A stretch of DNA of 39,414 bases. Source: Candidatus Nomurabacteria bacterium (GTDB taxonomy: Bacteria; Patescibacteriota; Minisyncoccia; Phycocordibacterales; CAIJYI01). The translations under genes and the position numbers were made by a program. How positions within the stretch are numbered: the stretch's first letter is position 1; every line of letters starts with the position of its first letter. Shown piece by piece: positions 7,206 to 14,943 of this stretch. Location of the stretch: positions 79,818-119,231 of the forward strand of contig CALREZ010000001.1 of assembly GCA_943356445.1 (NCBI GenBank). Reading direction: 5' to 3'. A model generated the notes under the pieces. The model had not been told where the DNA came from and did no database searches. It saw only the letters and a list, made by a program, of their open reading frames with translations.

Positions 7206-8231
7206 ATGAAAATACAAGAAAATGTTTCACTCGGCGAATTGACGACATTCAGAACCGGAGGAGCGGCAAGATACTTTGCATCGGTAAAAAATATCTCCGA
7301 CCTGAAGATTGCCGTACGGTTCGCAAAAGAGAAAAAACTTCCTTTCTTCATTCTGGGGAGAGGAGCGAATGTTCTCGTTTCGGACGCAGGATTTTGCGGG
7401 TTGGTTATAAAGATGGAAATACGGGGGATAGAAGTAAAAGAACTTTTGAATAAAAAGGCGAGAGCGATTGCCGGAGCGGGAGAAGAGTGGGATTCCTTCG
7501 TTGCAAAAACAGTAAAAAGAAAACTTTGCGGATTGGAAAATCTTTCTTTCATTCCCGGAACGGTCGGTGCATCCGCCGTCGGAAATATCGGCGCATACGG
7601 AACGGAAGTTAAAGATCATATATTATTTGTTGAAGCGTTAGATACGGAGACGATGAAAGTGAAAAAGTTTTCCAATAAAGAATGTTCTTTTGGTTACCGG
7701 GAAAGTTTTTTTAAAACCAAAGAGGGCAAAAAATATATTGTTACTCGCGTCACGTTCAGCTTGAAAAAAAACGGAGCGTTAAAAACGGATTATAAAGATG
7801 TTCTGGAGTTTTTTGAAAATAAAAAAATAATTTCTCCGACGCAGAAAAATGTAAGGGAGGCAATCATTGAGATAAGAAAGAAAAAACTTCCCGATGTTTC
7901 TTTCGTCGGAACGGCCGGATCATTCTTTAAGAATCCGGTTGTTTCAAAAAGAAAAGCCGGAGCTTTGAAAGAAACATATCCGAACCTGCCGTTTTTTTTG
8001 TCGGGAGAAAAGAGCGTGAAAATACCGGCCGGTTTTCTGTTGGATAAGGTTTGCGGTTTTAAGGGTTATAAAAAAGGAAATGTCGGAACGTGGGAGAACC
8101 AGGCGTTGGTATTGGTAAACTACGGAGGCGCGACGACGAAAGAAATTTTAGATTTTGCCGACGTGATGAAAAAGAAAGTAAAAGAAAAAACGGGAATCGA
8201 TCTGGAGATGGAAGTGAAAGTGATAAAATAA
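7206..8231 (+). CDS. murB: UDP-N-acetylenolpyruvoylglucosamine reductase
   Basis: MurB is the FAD- and NADPH-dependent enzyme that reduces UDP-GlcNAc-enolpyruvate to UDP-MurNAc in cytoplasmic peptidoglycan precursor synthesis. The 341-residue form begins MKIQENVSLGELTTFRTGG, a typical MurB start. Following motifs are ILGRGANVLVSDAG, LSFIPGTVGASAVGNIGAYG for FAD binding, GYRESFFK, GTAGSFFKNP with the proton-donor Ser, IPAGFLLDK, and WENQALVLVN with the catalytic Glu. The length is as expected. The protein appears complete and shows that this organism makes its own murein precursors. Confidence 0.96.
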   Translation: MKIQENVSLGELTTFRTGGAARYFASVKNISDLKIAVRFAKEKKLPFFILGRGANVLVSDAGFCGLVIKMEIRGIEVKELLNKKARAIAGAGEEWDSFVAKTVKRKLCGLENLSFIPGTVGASAVGNIGAYGTEVKDHILFVEALDTETMKVKKFSNKECSFGYRESFFKTKEGKKYIVTRVTFSLKKNGALKTDYKDVLEFFENKKIISPTQKNVREAIIEIRKKKLPDVSFVGTAGSFFKNPVVSKRKAGALKETYPNLPFFLSGEKSVKIPAGFLLDKVCGFKGYKKGNVGTWENQALVLVNYGGATTKEILDFADVMKKKVKEKTGIDLEMEVKVIK

Positions 8232-8532
8232 TTTCCAATTTTTAATAAAAAAATTTCCAAATGCTTAGAGTTTGCTCGTGTTTAAAAATTATAAATTGAA
8301 AATTAAAAATTTTCATAAATTTTTTCTAAAAAAAATTTATGGAGTTATCCACACTTTTTTTGAAAAATAATCTTGTATAAAAATTTTTTCTTTGCGATAA
8401 TAAAGACAGAAGAAAAAGTTTTCGAAAAGTTTTTTTTGAAAACAAGGGTCGATGTTTTTATTATAAAAAATAACTTAAGATATTTTGTCTCCCGAATTTT
8501 CGACAATAAGGAGGAAAAATATTTTCAATACA
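8232..8532 (+). other. AT-rich intergenic region with one DnaA-box match
   Basis: About 300 bp without a supported gene, strongly A/T-rich with long A and T runs. It contains an imperfect inverted repeat built from AATTTTTAAT and ATTAAAAATT (about 8237-8312), a perfect DnaA-box consensus TTATCCACA at 8345-8353, and the promoter and leader of the 8533 peptide gene. Only one DnaA box is seen and dnaA is not here, so I do not call an origin. Confidence 0.4.
8373..8401 (+). promoter_or_regulatory. Promoter for the Lys/Ala peptide gene
   Basis: TTGTAT (8373-8378) and GATAAT (8396-8401) are 17 bp apart. This predicts a leader of about 125 nt before the start at 8533. Confidence 0.4.
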
Positions 8533-8613
8533 ATGGTAGTAAAGAAAAAAGCAGCAAAGAAGGCTGTAAAGAAAGTCGCAAAGAAACCGGCAAAGAAAGC
8601 GAAGAAAAAATAA
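8533..8613 (+). CDS. 26-residue Lys/Ala-rich histone H1-like peptide
   Basis: The ORF reads MVVKKKAAKKAVKKVAKKPAKK plus a short Lys-rich end. It contains only Met, Val, Lys, Ala and Pro, like the C-terminal tail of histone H1 or the AKP tails of bacterial nucleoid proteins. It should bind nucleic acid or ribosomes non-specifically (inference). The SD AAGGAGG (8508-8514) lies 18 nt from the ATG, which is too far for the normal optimum. An in-frame AUU at 8521 would be 6 nt from the SD, so a rare AUU start is possible. A strong terminator follows, which supports this being a real short gene. Confidence 0.65.
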   Translation: MVVKKKAAKKAVKKVAKKPAKKAKKK

Positions 8614-8635
8614 CTTCAACTTCTTAGCACTGAAC

Positions 8636-8667
8636 AAAACTCTCCGAAAGGAGAGTTTTGTTTTTTT
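8636..8667 (+). terminator. Terminator after the Lys/Ala peptide gene
   Basis: AAAACTCTCC and GGAGAGTTTT form a perfect 10-bp stem with a GAAA tetraloop, followed by GTTTTTTT. Confidence 0.9.
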
Positions 8668-8678
8668 GTTGCCCCTTT

Positions 8679-8726
8679 GTCCCCGAGGATAGTCCTCAGT
8701 AGCTACTGAGGACTATCCTCGGGGAC
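8679..8726 (+). repeat. Perfect 48-bp palindrome upstream of secA
   Basis: Bases 8679-8702 are the exact reverse complement of 8703-8726, with no spacer and AGCT at the centre. Each arm also contains a small palindrome (GAGGA-TAG-TCCTC on the left, GAGGA-CTA-TCCTC on the right), so it can fold as one long hairpin or as a branched form. The outer CCCCGAGG/CCTCGGGG is shared with the terminator at 37159-37193. No T-run follows directly, so it is not a simple terminator. Confidence 0.9.
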
Positions 8727-8754
8727 GGAAACTCTGTTTTTCACCCTTTTTTTA

Positions 8755-8763
8755 TGCTATGAT
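8755..8763 (+). promoter_or_regulatory. Extended -10 for secA
   Basis: TGCTATGAT is a TGn-extended -10, 25 nt before the secA ATG. No SD is seen in the short leader. Confidence 0.5.
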
Positions 8764-8788
8764 AGGCCTATTGTAAATACCAAAAAAC

Positions 8789-11281
8789 ATGTCATTTTTA
8801 AAGAAGATATTCGGAGATGAGAACGTCAAAGCGCTGAAAAAAATTCGGCCGATCATTGAGAAGATCAATTCTCTGGAAGAAGAAATACAAAAATTGCCAG
8901 CAGAAGCGTTTCCTCAAAGAACCGCTGATTTTCGCGCGCGATTGGAAGCGGGAGAAACGGAAGACGATATCTTGCCGGAGGCTTTTGCCCTCGTTCGCGA
9001 AGCGGCGAAGAGAACGCTCGGCGAACGGCATTATGATGTCCAATTGATTGGCGGCATTGTTTTGCACCAGGGGAAAATTTCCGAGATGAGAACGGGAGAA
9101 GGAAAGACTCTCGTGGCGACGCTTCCCGCATATCTCAATGCTTTGTCGGGAAAAGGCGTTCATGTCGTTACTGTTAATGATTATCTCGCGCGCCGCGATG
9201 CGGTATGGATGGGGCAAGTATTTTCTTATCTCGGAGTTTCCGCTGCCGTTATCAACCATGAATCTTCTTACTTGTACGATCCGAAACATCAGGAATCAGA
9301 TGAGGAAAGAGACGAGCTTGGGTCTTTCAAGGTTATCTATGATTTTTTGCGTCCGTGTTCCAGACAGGATGCCTACCTGGCGGACATTACGTATGGAACA
9401 AATAGCGAATTCGGATTTGATTATCTTCGCGACAATATCGCTTATGCTCCGCAACAACTCACGCAGAGAGGATATAATTATGCTCTCGTGGATGAGATAG
9501 ACTCCATCTTGATAGACGAAGCGAGAACCCCGCTTATCATTTCTTCCACAACGATAGATTCGGAAGATCTTTATGTTACTTTTGCCGGAATTGCGCGCAA
9601 TCTGAACGAAACGGAAGACTATGAAGTGGATGAAAAACTGAAAGCGGTTACTCTTACCGATTCGGGGATCACCAAGGCGGAAAAAGCGCTCGGCGTGGAA
9701 AATATCTATACCGAAAAAGGAATAAAATATGTTCATCATTTGGAAACGGCGGTTCGCGCAAAAGCGCTTTTCCATAAAGACAAGGAATATGTCGTAAAAG
9801 ACAACGAGGTCATGATCGTAGATGAATTCACTGGTCGCGTTCAACCGGGACGAAGATGGTCGGAAGGTTTGCATCAGGCGATTGAAGCGAAAGAAGGAGC
9901 AAAGATTGAAAAGGAATCAAAGACGGTCGCTTCCATTACCTACCAGAATTATTTCCGTCTCTACAAAAAACTTTCCGGAATGACCGGTACGGCCATGACG
10001 TCGTCCGAGGAGTTCTATAAAGTCTACGGACTTGAAGTCGTAACCATACCGACCAATAGAGGAACGGCGCGTATAGATCAGACCGACCTTATCTTTCAGA
10101 CGGAAGTGGGGAAATTTACCGCCATCGCCCGAAAGGTGCGAGAACTCCACGACGCGGGCCAGCCGGTTTTGATCGGTACCGCTTCCATTGAAAAAAATGA
10201 GTTGCTCTCCATTTTTCTTGAAAAAGAAGGAATTCCGCACGAAGTATTGAATGCCAAAAAACACGAACAGGAAGGGGAAGTTATCGCTCAGGCGGGAAGA
10301 AAGAGCGGCGTGGTTATCGCTACCAATATGGCGGGACGCGGAGTGGACATCAAACTTGGAGGAAATCCTCATACGAAAGAGGAATACGAGGAGGTGAAAA
10401 GTTTGGGAGGATTGTATGTTATTGGTACGGAACGTCATGAGGCTCGCCGTATTGATAATCAGCTTCGCGGACGTTCGGGAAGACAGGGCGATCCCGGAGA
10501 AACTCAGTTTTACGTATCATTGGAAGACTCTTTGATGCGCGTTTTTGCCGCAGATACCATTAAAAAATTAATGGGCCGTTTCGGCATACCCGAAGATGAG
10601 GCGATACAAAATTCCATGATTTCGCGTTCGTTGGAATCTGCCCAGGAGAAAATAGAAGGATTCCATTTTGACGCGAGAAAGAGCGTTTTGGAATATGACG
10701 ATGTCATGAGCCATCAGAGAAAGATCGTTTATGCGAGAAGAAGAAAAATGCTTCTTTCGGATCGGGAATATATTCAAACGCTTATGGCGGATCTTGAAAG
10801 CGTGAACGAGGAAGCGAAAACCATTCTTGAAGAAAAACAAAAGGCGCTTGGAGAAGAAATTTTCTTGGAGGCGCTTCGCCGGATTGCTTTGCAGTCCACC
10901 GACATGCTCTGGATGGATCATCTGGAAATGATGGATTACTTGAGAAATTCCGTACGCCTCCGCGCTTACGGACAGCGCGATCCTTTGGTGGAATACAAAA
11001 AAGAAGGACTCAGGTTGTTTAGAGAGATGGAAGAAGCTTGGAAAGAGAATATCATTCAATTTATAAAGAACATAGATACCGATGTGCTCGCCGCAGAAGA
11101 ACGCCGAATGGAAGAAGCGAAACTCCAAATGGAACGGGCGGTTATTGAAAGCGGGGCTCAGGAAGAAGGAGGCGGTATGATTTCTATCGCCCCGAGAGAT
11201 GATCAAGGGCATAAAATAGGAAGAAACGACCCTTGCTGGTGCGGAAGCGGAAAAAAATTCAAGCACTGCCACGGACAATAA
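8789..11281 (+). CDS. secA: Preprotein translocase ATPase SecA
   Basis: SecA is the ATPase motor that drives unfolded secretory proteins through SecYEG. The protein is full length at 830 residues. Walker A lies in MRTGEGKTLVATLPAYL, followed by VVTVNDYLARRDA, the TYGTNSEFGFDYLRDN segment, and the DEAD-like VDEIDSILIDEARTPLIIS. The preprotein-crosslinking region and LSGMTGTA follow, then NBD2 with VVIATNMAGRGVDIKLGGN and GTERHEARRIDNQLRGRSGRQGD-type motifs. The C-terminus is a SEC-C zinc motif with C816, C818, C827 and H828, usually involved in SecB or ribosome contact. An insertion around residues 160-195 separates the DYLARRDA and TYGTNSEFG blocks. The exported proteins encoded nearby are likely clients. 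Confidence 0.97.
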   Translation: MSFLKKIFGDENVKALKKIRPIIEKINSLEEEIQKLPAEAFPQRTADFRARLEAGETEDDILPEAFALVREAAKRTLGERHYDVQLIGGIVLHQGKISEMRTGEGKTLVATLPAYLNALSGKGVHVVTVNDYLARRDAVWMGQVFSYLGVSAAVINHESSYLYDPKHQESDEERDELGSFKVIYDFLRPCSRQDAYLADITYGTNSEFGFDYLRDNIAYAPQQLTQRGYNYALVDEIDSILIDEARTPLIISSTTIDSEDLYVTFAGIARNLNETEDYEVDEKLKAVTLTDSGITKAEKALGVENIYTEKGIKYVHHLETAVRAKALFHKDKEYVVKDNEVMIVDEFTGRVQPGRRWSEGLHQAIEAKEGAKIEKESKTVASITYQNYFRLYKKLSGMTGTAMTSSEEFYKVYGLEVVTIPTNRGTARIDQTDLIFQTEVGKFTAIARKVRELHDAGQPVLIGTASIEKNELLSIFLEKEGIPHEVLNAKKHEQEGEVIAQAGRKSGVVIATNMAGRGVDIKLGGNPHTKEEYEEVKSLGGLYVIGTERHEARRIDNQLRGRSGRQGDPGETQFYVSLEDSLMRVFAADTIKKLMGRFGIPEDEAIQNSMISRSLESAQEKIEGFHFDARKSVLEYDDVMSHQRKIVYARRRKMLLSDREYIQTLMADLESVNEEAKTILEEKQKALGEEIFLEALRRIALQSTDMLWMDHLEMMDYLRNSVRLRAYGQRDPLVEYKKEGLRLFREMEEAWKENIIQFIKNIDTDVLAAEERRMEEAKLQMERAVIESGAQEEGGGMISIAPRDDQGHKIGRNDPCWCGSGKKFKHCHGQ

Positions 11282-11299
11282 AAATTTTCTTTCAAAAAC

Positions 11300-13129
11300 A
11301 TGTTCACGAAATCTTTTGAAAAAATATCAAAAACCGATGCCTCTATCGCCGGAGGGAAAGGCGCCTCTCTCGGAGAAATGACGCAATCGGGAATTCCCGT
11401 TCCTCCCGGTTTTGTTATCCTTGCGGAATCGTTTGATCAATTTCTCAAAGAAACCGATCTGGATGTGGAAGTTGATTCCATCCTGCATACGGTGAATCAT
11501 CAAGAAATGCATACTGTTGAATATGCCTCTGAAAAAATTCAGCAGCTTATCCTTGATGCGAAAATGCCGGAAGATATTGCCGAAGAAATATCAAATGGGT
11601 TTCAAAAACTCGGGGCTGAATTCGTCGCTGTTCGTTCGTCTGCTACCGCAGAAGACAGTAATAGTGCTGCATGGGCGGGGCAGCTGGATAGTTTTCTTAA
11701 CACTGATAAAAAGACTTTGCTTCAAAACGTACAGAAATGCTGGGCATCACTTTTCACCCCGCGCGCCATCTTTTATCGTTTTGAACAAGGACTCCATTCT
11801 CAAAAGATTTCCGTCGCGGTAGTGGTTCAGAAAATGGCGGCAAGCGAAATGTCCGGTATCGCTTTTTCCGTCCACCCGGTGACGGAAGACAGAAACCAGC
11901 TCATTATTGAAGCCTGTTTCGGTTTGGGTGAGGCGATCGTTTCGGGACAGATTACTCCCGATAGTTATGTAGTGGAAAAAGAACCGCGACGAATTATTGA
12001 TATCAACGTGAATGCGCCGCGCCAAGTTTTGAATGATGCGCAAATTTTAGAACTTTCCGAGCTTATTTTGAAGATTGAGGGACATTATGGATTCCCATGC
12101 GATATCGAATGGGCTTTTGAAAAAGATAAATTTTACATCACGCAAAGCCGTCCGATTACAACGCTCGGGGCTTTACCCGAATCGAATATTGAGAATGTGA
12201 TTTCTCAGGAAGAATTGAAGGGGATTGAAGAAGAGCTTGGAAAACAGAAAATGGTTTCTTATGGAAGAAGACGCTCGGATATTTTTCATGCAAAAGCAAA
12301 GGTGCTCGGATGGACTCAGTATCTTGAAAAAGAGATCGGTGCCGGGTTTAAAACCCTTGTCATTAATTCACTGGGAGAACAATTTGTGGATGAAAGAAGC
12401 GATGAACTTATAGAAGCGGTCCGCCCGAAAGAAATGGAAGACGCGAGATGGTATATTTTGAAAATGGCTGAACTGAATGAACAACTCCTTCAAAGAATTC
12501 GGCTTGGGAATGACTCCGAATATGTACAAGTTTTTGCCGAGCTTCTGGCATATTTCCTTATCGCACGGCTGATTCTTGAAGATCTGTATGAAACGGTTAC
12601 TGATGAAGATAGAAAATTTATAGATGATTGGAGGAATAATTCGTCGCTATTTTCCGGTGTAGATTTGTTATACGAAATATATCCTCCCGAGGACACAAGC
12701 CTTAAAGAGTGGAGTCTTGTATCATACGATAAAAAAATTCTCTTCACCAATAAAGTTTTTCGATTTAACACCACAGACTTCCCCGAATTAAAAAAACAAG
12801 AACAGATTACCGGAAGTGTCGCGTGTCCGGGAATCGTTTCGGGAAGAGCGAGGGTTGTGCTGACAAGAAAAGAAAGAGACGAAGTAAAAGTAGGGGAGAT
12901 AATCGTCGCACCTATGACGACTGTGGATTTTGGCGATGCAATGAAAAAAGCCATTGCGGTCGTAACGGACGAGGGCGGTATAACGTGTCATGCGGCAATT
13001 GTTTCGCGCGAGATGAAAAAGCCGTGCGTTATCGGTACGAAGATTGCCACGAAAGTATTGAAAACAGGTGACATTATCGAGGTGGATGCCACGAACGGTA
13101 TAATAAGGGTAGTTGAAAAAGCTAAATGA
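11300..13129 (+). CDS. PEP-synthase-like phosphotransferase: ATP-grasp, unknown middle domain, phosphohistidine domain
   Basis: This 609-residue protein has the N-terminal ATP-binding half of PEP synthase/PPDK: IAGGKGASLGEM, GIPVPPGFVI, VRSSATAEDSN, SGIAFSVHPVTED, EACFGLGEAIVSGQ and the DIEWAF...ITQSRP block ending near residue 290. A mostly helical segment of about 220 residues follows with no match I know. The C-terminal swivelling domain has GGITCHAAIVSRE with the phospho-accepting His564. The PEP/pyruvate-binding TIM barrel is absent. The ATP domain / acceptor domain / His domain order is that of rifampin phosphotransferase, but the middle domain is shorter, so the acceptor cannot be named. 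It overlaps the deaminase gene by 4 nt. A complete PEP synthase is encoded at 19844, so this is not the cell's only copy. Confidence 0.8.
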   Translation: MFTKSFEKISKTDASIAGGKGASLGEMTQSGIPVPPGFVILAESFDQFLKETDLDVEVDSILHTVNHQEMHTVEYASEKIQQLILDAKMPEDIAEEISNGFQKLGAEFVAVRSSATAEDSNSAAWAGQLDSFLNTDKKTLLQNVQKCWASLFTPRAIFYRFEQGLHSQKISVAVVVQKMAASEMSGIAFSVHPVTEDRNQLIIEACFGLGEAIVSGQITPDSYVVEKEPRRIIDINVNAPRQVLNDAQILELSELILKIEGHYGFPCDIEWAFEKDKFYITQSRPITTLGALPESNIENVISQEELKGIEEELGKQKMVSYGRRRSDIFHAKAKVLGWTQYLEKEIGAGFKTLVINSLGEQFVDERSDELIEAVRPKEMEDARWYILKMAELNEQLLQRIRLGNDSEYVQVFAELLAYFLIARLILEDLYETVTDEDRKFIDDWRNNSSLFSGVDLLYEIYPPEDTSLKEWSLVSYDKKILFTNKVFRFNTTDFPELKKQEQITGSVACPGIVSGRARVVLTRKERDEVKVGEIIVAPMTTVDFGDAMKKAIAVVTDEGGITCHAAIVSREMKKPCVIGTKIATKVLKTGDIIEVDATNGIIRVVEKAK

Positions 13130-13605
13130 AATTTATGAAAAGTAAGAGTGCAGAAGAATGGATGGAAACAGCGGCACAGGTTGCGAAAAGTGCAATGTGT
13201 TTGAAGGCGAAATGCGGGACGGTTATCGTGAAAGACGGGGTCGTCATCGGCGAGGGGTATAATGCTCCGCCTTTGGACAAAGAAGAACATCGGATGTGCG
13301 GCAAAGATCGCAATTTTGGCGAACCGAAGTATGATAAAACTTGCTGCATGCACGCGGAATGGAGAGCGATGATAGACGCGCTTCGCAGAAATTCGGAAAA
13401 ACTCGCCGGGTCAAAATTGTATTTTACGAGAGTGAACGAAAGAGGAGAAATAAAAAGATCAGGAAAACCGCTTTGTACGGTTTGCAGCAGAATGGCCCTG
13501 GACCTGGGGATAGAAAAATTCGTTTTGTGGCACGAAACGGGAATTCGAGAGTATCCGACCGATGAATACAATCAATTATCCTACGAGTACAAACCCTTCA
13601 TATGA
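13126..13605 (+). CDS. Cytidine/deoxycytidylate deaminase family protein
   Basis: The 159-residue protein has the zinc site of the CDA/dCMP deaminase superfamily: the His-Ala-Glu triad in CCMHAEWRAM and the second ligand pair in LCTVCSRMALDLG. The N-terminal strand CGTVIVKDGVVIGEGYNAPP is typical. The inserted CGKDRNF region between these is also common in dCMP deaminases. Free cytidine, dCMP or a modified base could be the substrate, and the sequence does not decide. It is coupled by ATGA overlaps to both neighbours, which suggests a nucleotide-salvage operon. Confidence 0.85.
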   Translation: MKFMKSKSAEEWMETAAQVAKSAMCLKAKCGTVIVKDGVVIGEGYNAPPLDKEEHRMCGKDRNFGEPKYDKTCCMHAEWRAMIDALRRNSEKLAGSKLYFTRVNERGEIKRSGKPLCTVCSRMALDLGIEKFVLWHETGIREYPTDEYNQLSYEYKPFI

Positions 13606-14066
13606 AAAAATTATTAACCTTGTGCCTTATTCATCAGCATCCGAACATCTTGCTCGGAATGAAAAAACGCGGATTCGGCGCGGGAAGGTGGAATGGGTTT
13701 GGAGGGAAGGTTACCGGAGAAGAAACCATAGAAGAAGCGGCAAAAAGGGAACTCAAAGAAGAGGCGGGGATACAAGCGGAGAACCTGTGCAAAGTCGGCA
13801 TTATTGAATATGAATTCAAAGGAAACCCTGAGATACTTCAGGTTCATTTCTTTACGTCGGACAATTTTTTGGGGGAGATAGCGGAAAGCGAAGAAATGAA
13901 GCCGCAATGGTTTCATGTTGATGAAATTCCCTTCAAAGAAATGTGGCCCGACGATATTAATTGGGTGCCACTGTTTTTGAACGGAAAGAAATTTAAGGGG
14001 AAGTTTCTTCTTGGAGAATCTGATATAATTTTAGAACAAGAGCTGGCGGAGGTTGAAGAATTATAG
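13602..14066 (+). CDS. MTH1-like Nudix hydrolase (oxidised purine dNTP diphosphatase)
   Basis: The 154-residue protein carries a perfect Nudix box, G-x5-E-x7-REUxEExGU, in GKVTGEETIEEAAKRELKEE. It is strikingly like human MTH1/NUDT1: the blocks GMKKRGFGAGRWNGFGGKV and MWPDD (MTH1 substrate-recognition Asp pair) are present in the same order, and QVHFFTSDNF and EMKPQWFHVDEIPFKEMW also correspond. It therefore probably hydrolyses 8-oxo-dGTP or 2-OH-dATP to monophosphates and protects DNA from oxidised precursors. The start overlaps the deaminase stop (ATGA), so translation is coupled. Confidence 0.9.
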   Translation: MKKLLTLCLIHQHPNILLGMKKRGFGAGRWNGFGGKVTGEETIEEAAKRELKEEAGIQAENLCKVGIIEYEFKGNPEILQVHFFTSDNFLGEIAESEEMKPQWFHVDEIPFKEMWPDDINWVPLFLNGKKFKGKFLLGESDIILEQELAEVEEL

Positions 14067-14074
14067 TTTCTTAA

Positions 14075-14106
14075 AAAACAGCCCGCATTTCTGCGGGCCG
14101 TGTTTT
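14075..14106. terminator. Bidirectional terminator between convergent genes
   Basis: GCCCGCA (14081-14087) and TGCGGGC (14092-14098) form the core stem, flanked by A-rich and T-rich ends, so it can serve both the Nudix operon and the minus-strand gene ending at 14105. Confidence 0.8.
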
Positions 14107-14482
14107 ACTCAACAATGTTTCCGTCTTTGTCGCGGAATTTTTTATCCCATTCGCCGTTGCGCCAGTGGCAATAAAATGGTTGTTTGGATGTTTTTTGAGG
14201 AACTTCCGGTTCGTCTGGCGGCATTTCGTACCACTTGCGGCCTGTTTCGCTTTCTCTTTTTTTGATTGCCGTTTTCCATGCGCGATTTATCTCTTTTTCC
14301 GTGAAGCGAAACTTTACGCGTGGCGCCACGGAAAGGATTTCTTCCTTGGGCTCTCTAAAGCATTTGCATTTTCTTCTTCTCCATTTGATTCGTATATCAA
14401 GAAAGAAAAAGGCGAGAATGATGGCTGCCGCAAGTAAAGCAAAGCAGATTCCTGTTCCTAAAATAACGGATATTATATCCAT
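14105..14482 (-). CDS. Small single-pass membrane protein, unknown, SD-led
   Basis: The 125-residue protein has one N-terminal transmembrane segment (about residues 5-28) followed by a strongly basic stretch (RIKWRRRKCKC), which predicts a cytoplasmic tail. The tail has no domain I recognise. It contains a paired Cys motif (CKC), an amphipathic KEINRAWKTAIKKRESE helix and a Pro-rich hinge. The gene has a strong SD (AGAGGAG) 9 nt before its ATG and a TTGACA promoter. It runs against the flow of its neighbours. Confidence 0.65.
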   Translation of the reverse strand: MDIISVILGTGICFALLAAAIILAFFFLDIRIKWRRRKCKCFREPKEEILSVAPRVKFRFTEKEINRAWKTAIKKRESETGRKWYEMPPDEPEVPQKTSKQPFYCHWRNGEWDKKFRDKDGNIVE

Positions 14483-14520
14483 GTTTTTTACTCCTCTTTG
14501 GAATGTTCAACCTATTTTAT

Positions 14521-14550
14521 ATATAAGCATACAAACGAATGAATTGTCAA
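14521..14550 (-). promoter_or_regulatory. Consensus -35 promoter for the 14482 minus-strand gene
   Basis: On the minus strand, TTGACA (14550-14545) and TTATAT (14526-14521) are 18 bp apart. Confidence 0.6.
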
Positions 14551-14586
14551 ATTCACTCATTTAACCGTGGCCGTTTTTTGGAGGCA

Positions 14587-14595
14587 TGATATACT
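14587..14595 (+). promoter_or_regulatory. Extended -10 TGATATACT, leaderless arrangement
   Basis: TATACT ends 6 nt before the ATG at 14602. No -35 match lies at the usual distance. Confidence 0.6.
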
Positions 14596-14601
14596 GTATC
14601 T

Positions 14602-14934
14602 ATGAAAACATTGCTTCATCTTTTTTTGCACACGCTCGCGGTGCTTATTGCGAGCTATATTATCCCGGGGGTTACCGTAAGGGGATGGTTTACCGCTCTC
14701 GTTGTGGCGGTCGTTCTCGGCATACTGAATACTTTCCTGAAACCGATACTGTTGTTCCTTACGCTGCCCGTTACCGTCCTTACGCTCGGACTGTTTGCTT
14801 TGGTGGTAAATACCGCGCTTATTTTGCTTGCCGCGTGGATCGTTCCCGGATTTTTTATCGCCTCTTTCTTTACCGCATTCCTTTTCGGTATCGTTCTTTT
14901 CTTTATAAACGCTTTTTTCTCCATACTTTTATAA
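14602..14934 (+). CDS. YvlD / phage-holin-IV family four-TM membrane protein
   Basis: The 110-residue protein has four hydrophobic helices with almost no polar loops. It matches the PF04020 family (mycobacterial four-TMS phage holin, YvlD) through the opening LASYIIPGVTVRGWFTA, the central LNTFLKPILLFLTLPVTVLTLGLF and AAWIVPGF. Despite the Pfam name, most members are chromosomal envelope proteins with no phage link, and there is no phage gene here. The function is unknown. Nine nucleotides separate it from the P-type ATPase gene, so they are probably one operon. Confidence 0.85.
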   Translation: MKTLLHLFLHTLAVLIASYIIPGVTVRGWFTALVVAVVLGILNTFLKPILLFLTLPVTVLTLGLFALVVNTALILLAAWIVPGFFIASFFTAFLFGIVLFFINAFFSILL

Positions 14935-14943
14935 AACAAAAAA

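Noticed and set aside
8232-8532. Replication origin
   Set aside because: Just one DnaA-box match, no dnaA or dnaN, and no repeated DNA-unwinding 13-mers.
8373-8627. Plus-strand ORF of 84 codons rich in Phe and Lys
   Set aside because: It starts inside the promoter, has biased low-complexity content and overlaps the better supported 26-residue peptide in another frame.
14602-14934. Prophage holin
   Set aside because: The YvlD/holin-IV match is a naming effect. No phage structural, lysis or integration gene is near.
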